Positions 17,595 to 26,173 of a stretch of DNA of 64,000 nt are shown here, one piece after another. The notes beneath the pieces are model-generated. The model made no database searches. It was given only the letters and a program-made list of their open reading frames with translations, and had not been told where the DNA came from. The DNA comes from Arthrobacter_M sp030063245 (GTDB lineage: Bacteria > Actinomycetota > Actinomycetes > Actinomycetales > Micrococcaceae): assembly GCF_051131705.1 (NCBI RefSeq), contig NZ_CP180316.1:186001-250000 (forward strand), written 5' to 3'. Position numbers and translations under genes: made by a program. How positions within the stretch are numbered: position 1 is the first letter of the stretch; each line of letters begins with the position of its first letter.

Positions 17595-18524
17595 ATGTCA
17601 GGACACGACCACTCTCACGGCCACGCGCACGGGGCCGCCGCCTCGCATCAGGGCCGGCTGGCCGTGGCGCTGGGGATCACCTTGCTGGTCTTCATGTTCC
17701 AGCTGGTGGGCGCCTGGTTGACCGGGTCGCTGGCGCTGCTCTTCGACTCCGCGCATGTACTCACCGATGCGTCCGGGCTGGCCATGGCGCTGCTGGCCGC
17801 CCGGCTGACGTCCAGGCCTGCCTCCGACCGGAGGACCTGGGGCTTTGCCCGGGCCGAGGTTCTGGCGGCAACGGCACAGGCGGCCGTGCTGCTCGCCGTC
17901 GGGCTGGTGGTACTGGTGGAGGGAATCCAGCGGCTGATCAGCCCGTCGCCGATTGCGTCGATGGAGATGGCGGTTTTCGGGGCGATCGGGCTGGCCGGTA
18001 ACGTCATCTCACTGCTGGTGCTCGCCGGTGGCCGCGGCCGGAATTTCAATATGCGTGCCGCGTTCCTTGAGGTGGTCAATGACGCGCTCGGCTCGGTCGC
18101 CGTCATCATCGCGGCCGTGGTGATCGGACTGACCGGCTGGCTGCAGGCCGATGCCGTCGTCGCGATGCTGATCGGCGTGCTGATTCTGCCACGCACGTTC
18201 AAGCTGCTGCTGGAAACGATCGGCGTGCTGCTGGAATCCACGCCGGCGGGGCTGGATCTGGCGAGCGTGCGGCAACACATTCTCGAGGTGCCGCATGTGC
18301 TGGCCGTGCACGATTTGCACGCCACCCAGATCTCCAGCGGATTGCCCGTCCTCACGGCGCACGTGGTGGTGGACGACGGCTGCTTCCACGACGGGCATTC
18401 CCCACAGCTGCTGGATCAGCTGCAGCAATGCGTCGCCGGGCATTTTGACGTCAGCATCGAGCATTCCACCTTCCAACTGGAGCCCGCCGGCCACACCGCG
18501 CACGAACACGGAGTCCACTCCTGA
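17595..18524 (+). CDS. Cation diffusion facilitator (metal exporter)
   Basis: Six-helix CDF transporter of 309 residues that exports divalent metal in exchange for protons. The N-terminus is His-rich (GHDHSHGHAHG), and a cytoplasmic C-terminal domain follows the last helix. In helix 2 the metal site HxxxD is present (His54, Asp58). In helix 5 the matching position is EVVND (Glu159, Asp163) instead of the His found in zinc-specific members. This may alter metal choice. ATG 17595 follows TACGAT (17583-17588) by six bases. Confidence 0.9.
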   Translation: MSGHDHSHGHAHGAAASHQGRLAVALGITLLVFMFQLVGAWLTGSLALLFDSAHVLTDASGLAMALLAARLTSRPASDRRTWGFARAEVLAATAQAAVLLAVGLVVLVEGIQRLISPSPIASMEMAVFGAIGLAGNVISLLVLAGGRGRNFNMRAAFLEVVNDALGSVAVIIAAVVIGLTGWLQADAVVAMLIGVLILPRTFKLLLETIGVLLESTPAGLDLASVRQHILEVPHVLAVHDLHATQISSGLPVLTAHVVVDDGCFHDGHSPQLLDQLQQCVAGHFDVSIEHSTFQLEPAGHTAHEHGVHS

Positions 18525-18568
18525 CCCCTCATCGCGCGGCGGACGTGCTGAGGAGACGGCGGATGTGC

Positions 18569-20251
18569 TTATGAGATGATGCCGTCGACCAGTGCCTTGG
18601 CCTCGGCCTGCACCAGCCGTAGGTGGTCGTCGCCCTTGAACGACTCCGCGTAGATCTTGTAGACGTCTTCGGTGCCGGAGGGTCGGGCGGCAAACCAGGC
18701 GCTGTCGGTGGTGACCTTGAGTCCTCCGATGGATGCGCCGTTGCCCGGCGCCTCGGTGAGCTTGGCGGTGATGGGCTCCCCGGCCAGGGTGCTGGCGGTG
18801 ACGTCCGAGGCGGAGAGCTTGCCCAGCGCCGCCTTCTGCTCCCGGCTTGCCGCCGCGTCGATGCGGGCGTACGACGGCGATCCGAAGCGGGCGGTCAGGT
18901 CACCATAGTGCTGGGAAGGGGATTTGCCGGTCACCGCGATGATCTCGGAGGCCAGCAGGGCCAGCAGGATGCCGTCCTTGTCCGTGGTCCAGACGGAGCC
19001 GTCCTTCTTTACGAAGGAGGCGCCGGCGGATTCTTCCCCCCCGAAGACGCCCTCGCCGGAGAGCAGCCCGGGAACGAACCATTTAAAGCCCACGGGAACC
19101 TCCATTAGCTGCCGGCCCAGATCGGCCGCCACCTTGTCGATGATGGAGGACGAGACGAGCGTCTTGCCCACGCTTGCGGTGGTGGGCCACTGCTGACGGT
19201 GCGTGTACAGATACTGGATGGCCACGGCGAGATAGTGATTCGGATTCATCAGGCCCGCGTCCGGGGTGATGATCCCGTGCCGGTCGGCATCGGCGTCGTT
19301 GCCGGTGGCGACGTCGTACCGGGCCCGGCCGGTGGCCCCACGCCCGGCACCGCCGTCGTCGGTCTGCAGCGCCTTGATCAGCGACGCCATGGCGAACGGG
19401 GACGAGCAGTCCATCCGGATCTTTTCATCCCAGTCGAGCGTCATAAACGCCCATTGCGGGTCAATGGTTGGGTTCACCACTGTCAGATCGAGGTTGTGGC
19501 GCTCGCCGATCTCGCCCCAATAGTCCACCGAGGCACCCCCCATCGGGTCGGCGCCGATCCGCACGCCGGCACCGCGGATGGCGTCCAGGTCCAGCACGGA
19601 GGGCAGATCGTCGACGTAGCTGCTGAGGAAATCAAACTTTCCGGTGGTTTCGGCGATCAGCGCGTCCGCCAACGGAATGCGCTTAACGTCCCGCAGACCG
19701 CCTTCCAGCAGTTCATTGGCGCGGTTCGCGATCCAGCCGGTGGCGTCCGAGTCCGCGGGGCCGCCGTGCGGGGGGTTGTATTTGAAGCCACCGTCTCCGG
19801 GCGGGTTGTGCGAGGGGGTCACGACGATTCCATCCGCCTGGCCATCCCCCGGCCCCCGGCCGCGGTTGTAGGTCAAGATGGCATGCGAGACCGCCGGTGT
19901 GGGCGTGTATGCGTGCCGGGCGTCGATCAGTACCTGCACGCCATGGCCGGCCAGCACTTCCAGGGCGGTGTTCTGCGCCGGCTCGCTCAGGGCATGCGTG
20001 TCCTTACCCAGAAACAGCGGTCCGGTGATGCCCTGACCCGCCCGATACTCCACGATCGCCTGCGTGATGGCGGCGATGTGGCCCTCGTTGAAGGAAGCCT
20101 TCAGGCTGGACCCGCGATGGCCGGACGTACCGAAGGCGACCCTTTGGGCGGGATCGGCCAGATCGGGTTTCACATCGTAGTAGGCATCGAGGAGGGCGGT
20201 CAGGTCGACAAGGTCCGAGGGAAGGGCAACAGTGCCCGCGCGGCTAGACAT
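18569..20251 (-). CDS. pgm: Phosphoglucomutase (alpha-D-glucose-phosphate specific)
   Basis: 560-residue alpha-D-phosphohexomutase interconverting glucose-1-phosphate and glucose-6-phosphate, a link between glycolysis and glycogen, trehalose or cell-wall precursors. FGTSGHRG is at the N-terminus, the phosphoserine loop is TPSHNPP, the metal loop is GNDADADRHG, and the C-terminal phosphate-binding segment is RPSGTEDVYKIYAE. Length fits the bacterial type. ATG 20251 starts the gene, divergent from nothing on the right; the next gene is on the same strand. Confidence 0.95.
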   Translation of the reverse strand: MSSRAGTVALPSDLVDLTALLDAYYDVKPDLADPAQRVAFGTSGHRGSSLKASFNEGHIAAITQAIVEYRAGQGITGPLFLGKDTHALSEPAQNTALEVLAGHGVQVLIDARHAYTPTPAVSHAILTYNRGRGPGDGQADGIVVTPSHNPPGDGGFKYNPPHGGPADSDATGWIANRANELLEGGLRDVKRIPLADALIAETTGKFDFLSSYVDDLPSVLDLDAIRGAGVRIGADPMGGASVDYWGEIGERHNLDLTVVNPTIDPQWAFMTLDWDEKIRMDCSSPFAMASLIKALQTDDGGAGRGATGRARYDVATGNDADADRHGIITPDAGLMNPNHYLAVAIQYLYTHRQQWPTTASVGKTLVSSSIIDKVAADLGRQLMEVPVGFKWFVPGLLSGEGVFGGEESAGASFVKKDGSVWTTDKDGILLALLASEIIAVTGKSPSQHYGDLTARFGSPSYARIDAAASREQKAALGKLSASDVTASTLAGEPITAKLTEAPGNGASIGGLKVTTDSAWFAARPSGTEDVYKIYAESFKGDDHLRLVQAEAKALVDGIIS

Positions 20252-20318
20252 GGTTCCAGCATGCCAGAGTGAAACGCCGATTGGCGCAATTCGGCCGAAT
20301 CCGGCACAACTGCTTTGG

Positions 20319-21788
20319 TTAGTGCACCCCGGCCATCAACCGCTTGATCGGCTTGGACGCCAGAGCCAGCACCACGCCCAGCACGATCGCCGCAATGCCG
20401 ATCACGGCAAAGTAGGGGGTCTCATTGTCTTCCCGGTAGTAGCCGGCAAAGACACCGGAGAGAGCCGTGCCCAAGGCGACGGAAAGGAAAAACAGCGCGA
20501 CCATCTGCGTGTGAAATGCCCGCGGCGCCAGCTTGGTGGCCAGCGACAAACCCACCGGGGAGAGCAGCAGTTCCGCGAAGGTGAACAGCAGCAGAATCCA
20601 CACCAGGGCCAGCAGCGGCACGGAAGCTATCCCCGCAACGGGGATGAAGCTCAGGTAGGCCAGTCCCATGATCACCAGTGCCGCCGCAAACTTGATCGGC
20701 GTGGTCCACTGCCTGGAGCCGAGTTTCGTCCAGAGCGCGGCAAAGACGCCGGCAAAGATGATGATGAACACCGGGTTGATCGACGTCGCCCAGCTGGCGG
20801 GCATTTCCCAGCCGAACAGGTTACGGTCCAGGCGCTTGTCGGCGTAAAGTGCCACCACGGTGAACTGCTGCTGGAACAAAGACCAGAACGCAGCGCTTGC
20901 GATGAACAACGGGATAAACGAGTACACCCTGCTGCGCTCCACCGCATCGACCTTCCGACTGGAAAGGATAACGATGAAATAGGCGACCGTCGCCAGGACG
21001 ACGACGCCGACAACAACCCACTTCAGGTTTGCCGCGGTCACGACGCCGATCAGCACGGCCAGCACCATCAGCACGATGGCTGCCGCGGCGATAACGATCA
21101 TCATCGGGTAGCGGCTGCGCGGCAGCGGATTGGCAACGAGGTGTGCCTCTTCCGGAAGGTTTTTACGCGTCAGTCCGTACTGCGTCAGGCCGATCGCCAT
21201 GCCGACGGCGGCGGCACCGAAGCCATAGTGGAAACCAAGCGTGGTCTGCAGCAGCCCGGTGAGCAGCGGACCGATCAGGCCGCCGATGTTGATACCCATG
21301 TAGAAGATCGAGAATCCGGCGTCCCGGCGGTCATCCTTTTCGCCGTACAGCGAGCCGACCAGCGAGGTGGCGTTGGCTTTCAGCCCACCGGAGCCGACGG
21401 CGATCATGATCAGGCCCGCTGCCAGGCCCGCGGCGCCGGGCAGCAGTGCCAGCGAGATGTGGCCGGCCATGATCATCATGGCGCTGTAGAACAGCACGCG
21501 TTCCGAGCCCATGAGCCGGTCAGCCACCCAGGCTCCCAGGATCGTGGACAGATACACGCCGCCGCCATAGGCCCCCACGATCCCGAGCGCGACGGTGTCT
21601 TTAATGCCTAGACCGCCCCGCGTGGCAGTATAATACATGTAGTACGCGAGAATGCCCTGCATGCCGTAGAACGAGAACCGTTCCCAGAGTTCAACGCTGA
21701 ACAAATTCAGCAGCATCCTGGGTTGGCCGAAGAATGACTTGTCCGTGGACGGCAGTGGCGCGTCGGCGGAGGTATGTGTTTTACTCAC
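20319..21788 (-). CDS. POT/PTR2-family peptide transporter (MFS)
   Basis: Proton-coupled di-/tripeptide symporter of about 489 residues with 12 or more membrane segments. The family motif ELWERFSFYGMQGIL begins helix 1 and GAWVADRLMGSERVLFYSA matches the loop 2-3 motif. FYMGINIGGLIGPLLTG is the second POT signature. The open frame extends to 21935, but GTG 21788 gives the usual N-terminus and is preceded by AGGG. The stretch to the rhodanese gene is a divergent promoter region. Confidence 0.9.
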   Translation of the reverse strand: MSKTHTSADAPLPSTDKSFFGQPRMLLNLFSVELWERFSFYGMQGILAYYMYYTATRGGLGIKDTVALGIVGAYGGGVYLSTILGAWVADRLMGSERVLFYSAMMIMAGHISLALLPGAAGLAAGLIMIAVGSGGLKANATSLVGSLYGEKDDRRDAGFSIFYMGINIGGLIGPLLTGLLQTTLGFHYGFGAAAVGMAIGLTQYGLTRKNLPEEAHLVANPLPRSRYPMMIVIAAAAIVLMVLAVLIGVVTAANLKWVVVGVVVLATVAYFIVILSSRKVDAVERSRVYSFIPLFIASAAFWSLFQQQFTVVALYADKRLDRNLFGWEMPASWATSINPVFIIIFAGVFAALWTKLGSRQWTTPIKFAAALVIMGLAYLSFIPVAGIASVPLLALVWILLLFTFAELLLSPVGLSLATKLAPRAFHTQMVALFFLSVALGTALSGVFAGYYREDNETPYFAVIGIAAIVLGVVLALASKPIKRLMAGVH

Positions 21789-21918
21789 CTGCCCTATTTT
21801 CGCACTCCTTTTTGCACTCTGCAGCCCGGCACCTTTTTCCTTCTCCTGCCGGCGTCGGGTTGTCGGGAGGGAGCTATAGGCTGAATGGATAAGGCCCGCA
21901 TACCGGCAGGAGAACACG

Positions 21919-22245
21919 ATGGCTGACATTCCCACTACAGAGGCGACCGCACTTGGTGAAGAGTCCCGGGTACTAGACGTCCGGGAGGACTATGAGTGGG
22001 AGGCCGGACACATTGCGGGCGCGCTGCACATACCGCTGGACGAGCTCCCGGCCCGGCTGGACGAGCTGGACCCGGATGAGGACCTGAACGTCATCTGCCG
22101 CACCGGTGGACGCTCCTTCCGGGCCACTACCTGGCTCACGGAAAACGGCTACAGCGCCGTGAACGTTACAGGAGGTATGGGGGCCTGGATGGAGGCCGGA
22201 CGTGCCATGGTTTCGGAGAATTCGCAGCCTCCCCGGGTGCTCTAG
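21919..22245 (+). CDS. Single-domain rhodanese-like protein
   Basis: 108-residue rhodanese domain that could act as sulfurtransferase. It shows LDVREDYEWEAGHIAGALHIPL near the start of the fold and the active-site loop CRTGGRS with the persulfide-forming Cys. No membrane segment. ATG 21919 follows AGGAGAACACG, so the message has a normal leader; TAGGCT at about 21875 is a likely -10 box. Confidence 0.92.
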   Translation: MADIPTTEATALGEESRVLDVREDYEWEAGHIAGALHIPLDELPARLDELDPDEDLNVICRTGGRSFRATTWLTENGYSAVNVTGGMGAWMEAGRAMVSENSQPPRVL

Positions 22246-22361
22246 CGCCCGAGCGGAACGGGTACCGGCCACTTCGAGGGTGCACCTGTTCCGGCGGAGG
22301 CAATGAAAGTAAGCTGGGCCTACCCCATATCGGGGTGTGCATTGAAAGAAGGGCGAATCCA

Positions 22362-22574
22362 ATGAGCGAAAGTCACACGTCGAAGGACAGCGGCAACGAC
22401 GGCACCATCATCAACCCCGGTGCCCAATACGAGCGGGACGACTCGGTGGGCGACGCGGCGGATGACGCCAACGAACTGCGCTTCAACGAGGAAGAAGAGC
22501 TGATCACCGAGCAGGGCCACCCCGATGCGCCCACCGGCGGGACCGGTACGGAGGCCGCCCCGGTAGTGCACTAA
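22362..22574 (+). CDS. Small hydrophilic hypothetical protein
   Basis: 70-residue acidic protein with no hydrophobic segment; Asp, Glu, Asn and Gly dominate and it looks disordered. GAAGGG lies upstream of ATG 22362. Its stop codon overlaps the stop of the convergent lipid-kinase gene (TAA and the complement of TAG share bases 22572-22573). Family not recognised, but the regular ribosome site and codon use support a real gene. Confidence 0.6.
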   Translation: MSESHTSKDSGNDGTIINPGAQYERDDSVGDAADDANELRFNEEEELITEQGHPDAPTGGTGTEAAPVVH

Positions 22575-23632
22575 ATTGTCTGGGCTTTAACCCTTACCAG
22601 CAGAGCCTTAGGCTCGACGGCGACGGTCACCTTTGTCGCTTTGCCAAAAGTGTCGCCGTCGAGCTGGGTTTCCTCCGGAACCGCGGTGCGGATGGTGATT
22701 TTCTCCGCACGGTAATAATCGATCACGGGCAGCCGCCCCTTATGCTGCAGGACAATCTTCACGGCCATGGCCGCCCAGCCGAGCGCGCTGCGGGGACTGG
22801 CCACCACGACGTCCAGGACGCCGTCGTCGATCAGGGCGTTGGGCACGAAGTCGATGCCACCGGGCAGCAGCCCGCAGTTGGCAAAAAGTACGGTGCGAAC
22901 CTTGCGCTGCTGCGGATCCTGATCATCCATGGCGATGCTGATTTTTTTGCGCCGACCCGGCAGATGCCTCATGCCTGCCTCGCTGTAGGCCAGCCAGCCC
23001 ACCGTCCTCTTCAGCCGCTTCCGGGTGTCACCGACGACCTCGGCGTCCATGCCGAGCCCGGCAATGACCAGGAAAGCGTGCTTGGAGCTGGCTCCCGTGA
23101 CGGAATTCTCGATGGCCATGGTGGCGGTATCAATGTGGCGCTGGTGGCCGAACAGGGCGGTCTGAACGTCGCTGTGGATGTCGTTGACCCGCAGACCAAG
23201 ATTTCTGGCCAGCAGATTGCCGGTACCCAGCGGAATCACGCCCATCGGGACCTGAGTATGCCGCAGCACCTCGGCCACCACGCGCACGGTGCCGTCCCCG
23301 CCGCCCACTACAACGACGTCGGCACCGTATTCCAGCGCCTGGCGGGCCTGCGAGTATCCCGGATCCTCCATCGTGGTTTCGAAAAAGAGCGGTTCCTTCC
23401 AACCGGCCAGGGCAGCGGAACGAAGAATGAAAGTCCTGGCGTCGGGTGCGCCGGCCTTCACCGGGTTGAGGATGACGGCGACCTTCTGATTGCCGGTCTG
23501 GCCCTTGTGCGGGATCTCCCCGGCGGCGCTGCGGGTGTGCTTTTGTGCCAGCTTGCGCACGCCCCACCAACTGGCGATCAGGAAGGCAAGGGACGCGGAA
23601 ACGATGATGAGGACCAGAACCCAGGTTGGCAT
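22571..23632 (-). CDS. Diacylglycerol-kinase-catalytic-domain lipid kinase
   Basis: 353-residue protein with one N-terminal membrane segment (about 4-24) and a DAGK catalytic domain: KVAVILNPVKAG, VVVGGGDGTVRVVAEVL and GVIPLGTGNLLARNLG bind nucleotide. Family members phosphorylate diacylglycerol, undecaprenol or sphingoid-type lipids at the membrane. The exact lipid cannot be told. It is encoded opposite serS, with a 95-bp gap between the divergent starts. Confidence 0.9.
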   Translation of the reverse strand: MPTWVLVLIIVSASLAFLIASWWGVRKLAQKHTRSAAGEIPHKGQTGNQKVAVILNPVKAGAPDARTFILRSAALAGWKEPLFFETTMEDPGYSQARQALEYGADVVVVGGGDGTVRVVAEVLRHTQVPMGVIPLGTGNLLARNLGLRVNDIHSDVQTALFGHQRHIDTATMAIENSVTGASSKHAFLVIAGLGMDAEVVGDTRKRLKRTVGWLAYSEAGMRHLPGRRKKISIAMDDQDPQQRKVRTVLFANCGLLPGGIDFVPNALIDDGVLDVVVASPRSALGWAAMAVKIVLQHKGRLPVIDYYRAEKITIRTAVPEETQLDGDTFGKATKVTVAVEPKALLVRVKAQTI

Positions 23633-23727
23633 AATCCTCTAACAATAGCGGTTGGAAGGGGGGGCTTCCGGGCCCGCTGCGCGGAGGTGTGCATCGCGGC
23701 GCGTGTGCGATTGGATACCCTTAGACG

Positions 23728-25023
23728 GTGATCGATGTCAGAGACCTCAGCGAAAACCCCGACGCCTACCGAGGCAGCCAGCGCGCGCGCGGTGCCGATG
23801 CATCCGTCGTCGACGCGATTATCGCCGCTGATGCCGCCCGCAGGAACGCCATCACCACCTATGAGGCGCTGCGTGCCGAGCAGAATGCCTACGGCAGGAA
23901 GGTGGCGCAGGCCAAGGGCGCGGAAAAGCAGGCCCTGCTGGCGGAGGTCAAGGAGCTGTCCGGGCGGGTCAAGTCAACATCCGCCCAGGCCGAAGCCGCC
24001 GCGGCTGCCCAGGATGCGCTGGTCCGGGGGATGGCAAATCTGATAGCCGACGGCGTGCCGGAAGGCGGCGAGGATGACTTCGTGGTGCTGCGGACCGTCG
24101 GGACTCCGCGGGACTTCACCGCCGAAGGATTCACACCCAAGGACCATCTGGAAATCGGCGAGCTTATCGGGGCAATTGATATGGAGCGCGGCGCGAAGGT
24201 TTCCGGTTCGCGTTTTTACTTTCTGAAGGGGGTCGGGGCCCGGCTGGAACTGGCTCTGCTCCAGCTGGCCATGGATCAGGCCATCGACGCCGGGTTCGTC
24301 CCGATGATTACCCCCACGCTGGTCCGGCCCGAAACGATGGCAGGTACGGGCTTCGATGTGAAGCACGACGCCGAGATCTACCGGCTGGCCGAAGACGATC
24401 TGTATCTGGTGGGAACCTCGGAGGTGGCCCTGGCCGGGTACCACGGGGATGAAATCCTCGATTTCTCCAACGGACCGCTGCGCTACGCAGGCTGGTCCTC
24501 GTGCTACCGCCGCGAGGCCGGATCGCACGGCAAGGACACCCGAGGGATCATCCGGGTGCATCAGTTCAACAAGGTGGAAATGTTCACCTACACAACGGTG
24601 GAAGAGGCCGCGGCGGAGCACCAGCGCCTGCTGGCGTGGGAAGAGGAGATGCTGGCCAAGGTCGAGTTGCCGTACCGGGTCATCGACACGGCCGCCGGAG
24701 ATTTGGGCCAGTCGGCCTCGCGCAAGTTCGACTGCGAGGCATGGGTTCCGACGCAGGATGCCTACCGCGAGCTAACGTCCACGTCCAACTGCACCACGTA
24801 CCAGGCCCGGCGGCTGAACATCCGCGAACGCGCAACCGCCGAAACCGGGGTTAAAGAGGGAAAGGGCGCCACTCGGGCCGTGGCCACGCTGAACGGCACC
24901 CTGGCGACCACCCGCTGGATCGTCGCCATTTTGGAACATCATCAGAACCCGGACGGCTCCGTCAATGTCCCCGCGGCGCTGCGCAAGTACGTGGGCGGGC
25001 TGGAAGTCTTCCCTGTTCTGTAG
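23728..25023 (+). CDS. serS: Seryl-tRNA synthetase
   Basis: Class II aminoacyl-tRNA synthetase, 431 residues, charging tRNA-Ser and tRNA-Sec. It has an N-terminal antiparallel coiled coil (about 30-105) that grips the long variable arm. Motif 2 is CYRREAGSHGKDTRGIIRVHQF and motif 3 includes ATLNGTLATTRW. The start is GTG, six bases after TACCCT (23716-23721), indicating leaderless translation. In motif 3 the usual residue after TL is replaced, giving ATTRW; this looks like normal family variation. Confidence 0.97.
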   Translation: MIDVRDLSENPDAYRGSQRARGADASVVDAIIAADAARRNAITTYEALRAEQNAYGRKVAQAKGAEKQALLAEVKELSGRVKSTSAQAEAAAAAQDALVRGMANLIADGVPEGGEDDFVVLRTVGTPRDFTAEGFTPKDHLEIGELIGAIDMERGAKVSGSRFYFLKGVGARLELALLQLAMDQAIDAGFVPMITPTLVRPETMAGTGFDVKHDAEIYRLAEDDLYLVGTSEVALAGYHGDEILDFSNGPLRYAGWSSCYRREAGSHGKDTRGIIRVHQFNKVEMFTYTTVEEAAAEHQRLLAWEEEMLAKVELPYRVIDTAAGDLGQSASRKFDCEAWVPTQDAYRELTSTSNCTTYQARRLNIRERATAETGVKEGKGATRAVATLNGTLATTRWIVAILEHHQNPDGSVNVPAALRKYVGGLEVFPVL

Positions 25024-25030
25024 GCTGCCG

Positions 25031-25441
25031 TTACGCCGTCGGCGCCTGCGAGATCCGCACCATGTTGCCGGAGGGATCGCGGAACGCGCAGTCGCGTGGA
25101 CCCCAGGGTTGGTCGATGGGCTCCTGCAGCACCTCGGCGCCGGACGCCCGCATCTTCTCGAATGTCGCATCGAGATCGTCGGCGCGGAAGACGATGGGAC
25201 CAAGGGCACCTTTGGTCAGCAGCTCCTGGAGCGAGTCGCCGTCGGTTTGTGACCGTCCGGCGTGCGGTTCCGAGAGCACGATTCCGAGTCCCGGCTGGCT
25301 GGCGCTGCCGAGAGTGACCCAGCGGAAGCCGCCTGAGGCGATGTCGTTGAGCACCTCAAGGCCCAGCGCGTCGCGGTAGAAGGTCATCGACTCGTCGGGG
25401 TCATTGACGGTGATATTGCAGTATTGGAGTGAAATGGTCAT
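25031..25441 (-). CDS. VOC-family (glyoxalase/bleomycin-resistance fold) protein
   Basis: 136-residue vicinal-oxygen-chelate protein with two beta-alpha-beta-beta-beta modules: YCNITVNDPDESMTFYRDALGLEVL at the start and RDCAFRDPSGNMVRI at the end, which carries the metal-ligand Glu/His region in degenerate form. It lies ten bases behind an AraC-type regulator on the same strand and is probably controlled by it. Substrate unknown. Confidence 0.88.
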   Translation of the reverse strand: MTISLQYCNITVNDPDESMTFYRDALGLEVLNDIASGGFRWVTLGSASQPGLGIVLSEPHAGRSQTDGDSLQELLTKGALGPIVFRADDLDATFEKMRASGAEVLQEPIDQPWGPRDCAFRDPSGNMVRISQAPTA

Positions 25442-25451
25442 GCGGCCAACG

Positions 25452-25922
25452 CTAGTCGGCAGCCGCGGAGACCGCTTCTCGGATCCTGCTCATTATGTTC
25501 CTGCTCGCTATGGTTCCGGCCGGCGCGTTTCTGGCTGGGCGGGTGTAAACCTTCGCCACGCACGCGGGTATCGCCGTCACGGCCCTGTGCTCCCGGGCGC
25601 GGTACGCGCTCGGCGTTTCCCCCACGATCTCGGTGAACCGCGAGCTGAACGAGCCGAGCGACGTGGCCCCGACCTCCATGCACGCGTCGGTCACGCTCCT
25701 GCCGGCACGCAGCAGCGCCATGGCCCGCTCGATCCGGCGGGTCATGAGGTAGCTGTATGGCGTCTCGCCATAGGTGGCCCGGAACTGCCGGGAAAAGTGC
25801 GCCGGTGACATGAGCGCTCGCCGGGCCATGGTGGGCACGTCGAGCGGACGGGCGTACTCACGGTCGATCAGGTCCCGGGCCCGGCGCAGGTGCGCTAAGT
25901 TGGCGAGCTCTTGCGGGGTCAT
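25452..25922 (-). CDS. AraC-family transcriptional regulator
   Basis: 156-residue protein consisting mostly of the AraC DNA-binding domain (about residues 10-105): two helix-turn-helix motifs, ARRALMSPAHFSRQF and CMEVGATSLGSFSSRFTEIVGETPSAYR. There is no N-terminal sugar-binding cupin. The C-terminal 40 residues are unassigned. It is the first gene of a two-gene unit with the VOC protein, a frequent arrangement in actinobacteria where regulator and VOC protein are co-transcribed. Confidence 0.88.
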   Translation of the reverse strand: MTPQELANLAHLRRARDLIDREYARPLDVPTMARRALMSPAHFSRQFRATYGETPYSYLMTRRIERAMALLRAGRSVTDACMEVGATSLGSFSSRFTEIVGETPSAYRAREHRAVTAIPACVAKVYTRPARNAPAGTIASRNIMSRIREAVSAAAD

Positions 25923-25980
25923 GGCATGAGGTTACACCCGCTGGACCCGGCTTTTCCATGAGCGCGGCATTCCCGGATGC

Positions 25981-26058
25981 CCGGTTTCCCAGCTGTGCCC
26001 GGTCTTTCCCAGCTGTGCCCGGTCTTTCCCAACTGCGCCCGGTTTCCCCAGCTGTGCC
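25981..26058. repeat. 20-bp tandem repeat array, about four copies
   Basis: The unit reads approximately CGGTCTTTCCCAGCTGTGCC. Two inner copies are near identical, one differs at CAACTGCG, and the flanking copies are 19 bp. Three of the four copies hold the palindrome CAGCTG. The array is upstream of the AraC gene and of the frameshifted HAD gene. Confidence 0.85.
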
Positions 26059-26065
26059 GCATGCG

Positions 26066-26110
26066 CAGGTGAATACCCACACTGTGGATAACGTTGTGGG
26101 TATTCACCTG
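26066..26110. repeat. Perfect 16-bp inverted repeat enclosing a DnaA-box-like sequence
   Basis: Arm CAGGTGAATACCCACA (26066-26081) and its exact complement (26095-26110) flank a 13-base loop. The loop holds TGTGGATAA (26083-26091), the exact complement of the classical DnaA box TTATCCACA. There is no T-run, so it is not a textbook terminator. Confidence 0.9.
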
Positions 26111-26173
26111 CCGTTCATCGCCACTGTGACCTGTTTCCTAGGCATTTTTCTGCAGGTCTGCTTGACTTGTTCA

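Noticed and set aside
20284..20291. GCGCAATT half-site in the pgm upstream region
   Set aside because: Single 8-mer without the paired half-site; about two such 8-mers are expected by chance in a window of this size.
20232..21611. 459-codon plus-strand frame opposite the POT transporter
   Set aside because: Shadow of a clear membrane transporter; the composition is extremely His/Gln/Arg-rich.
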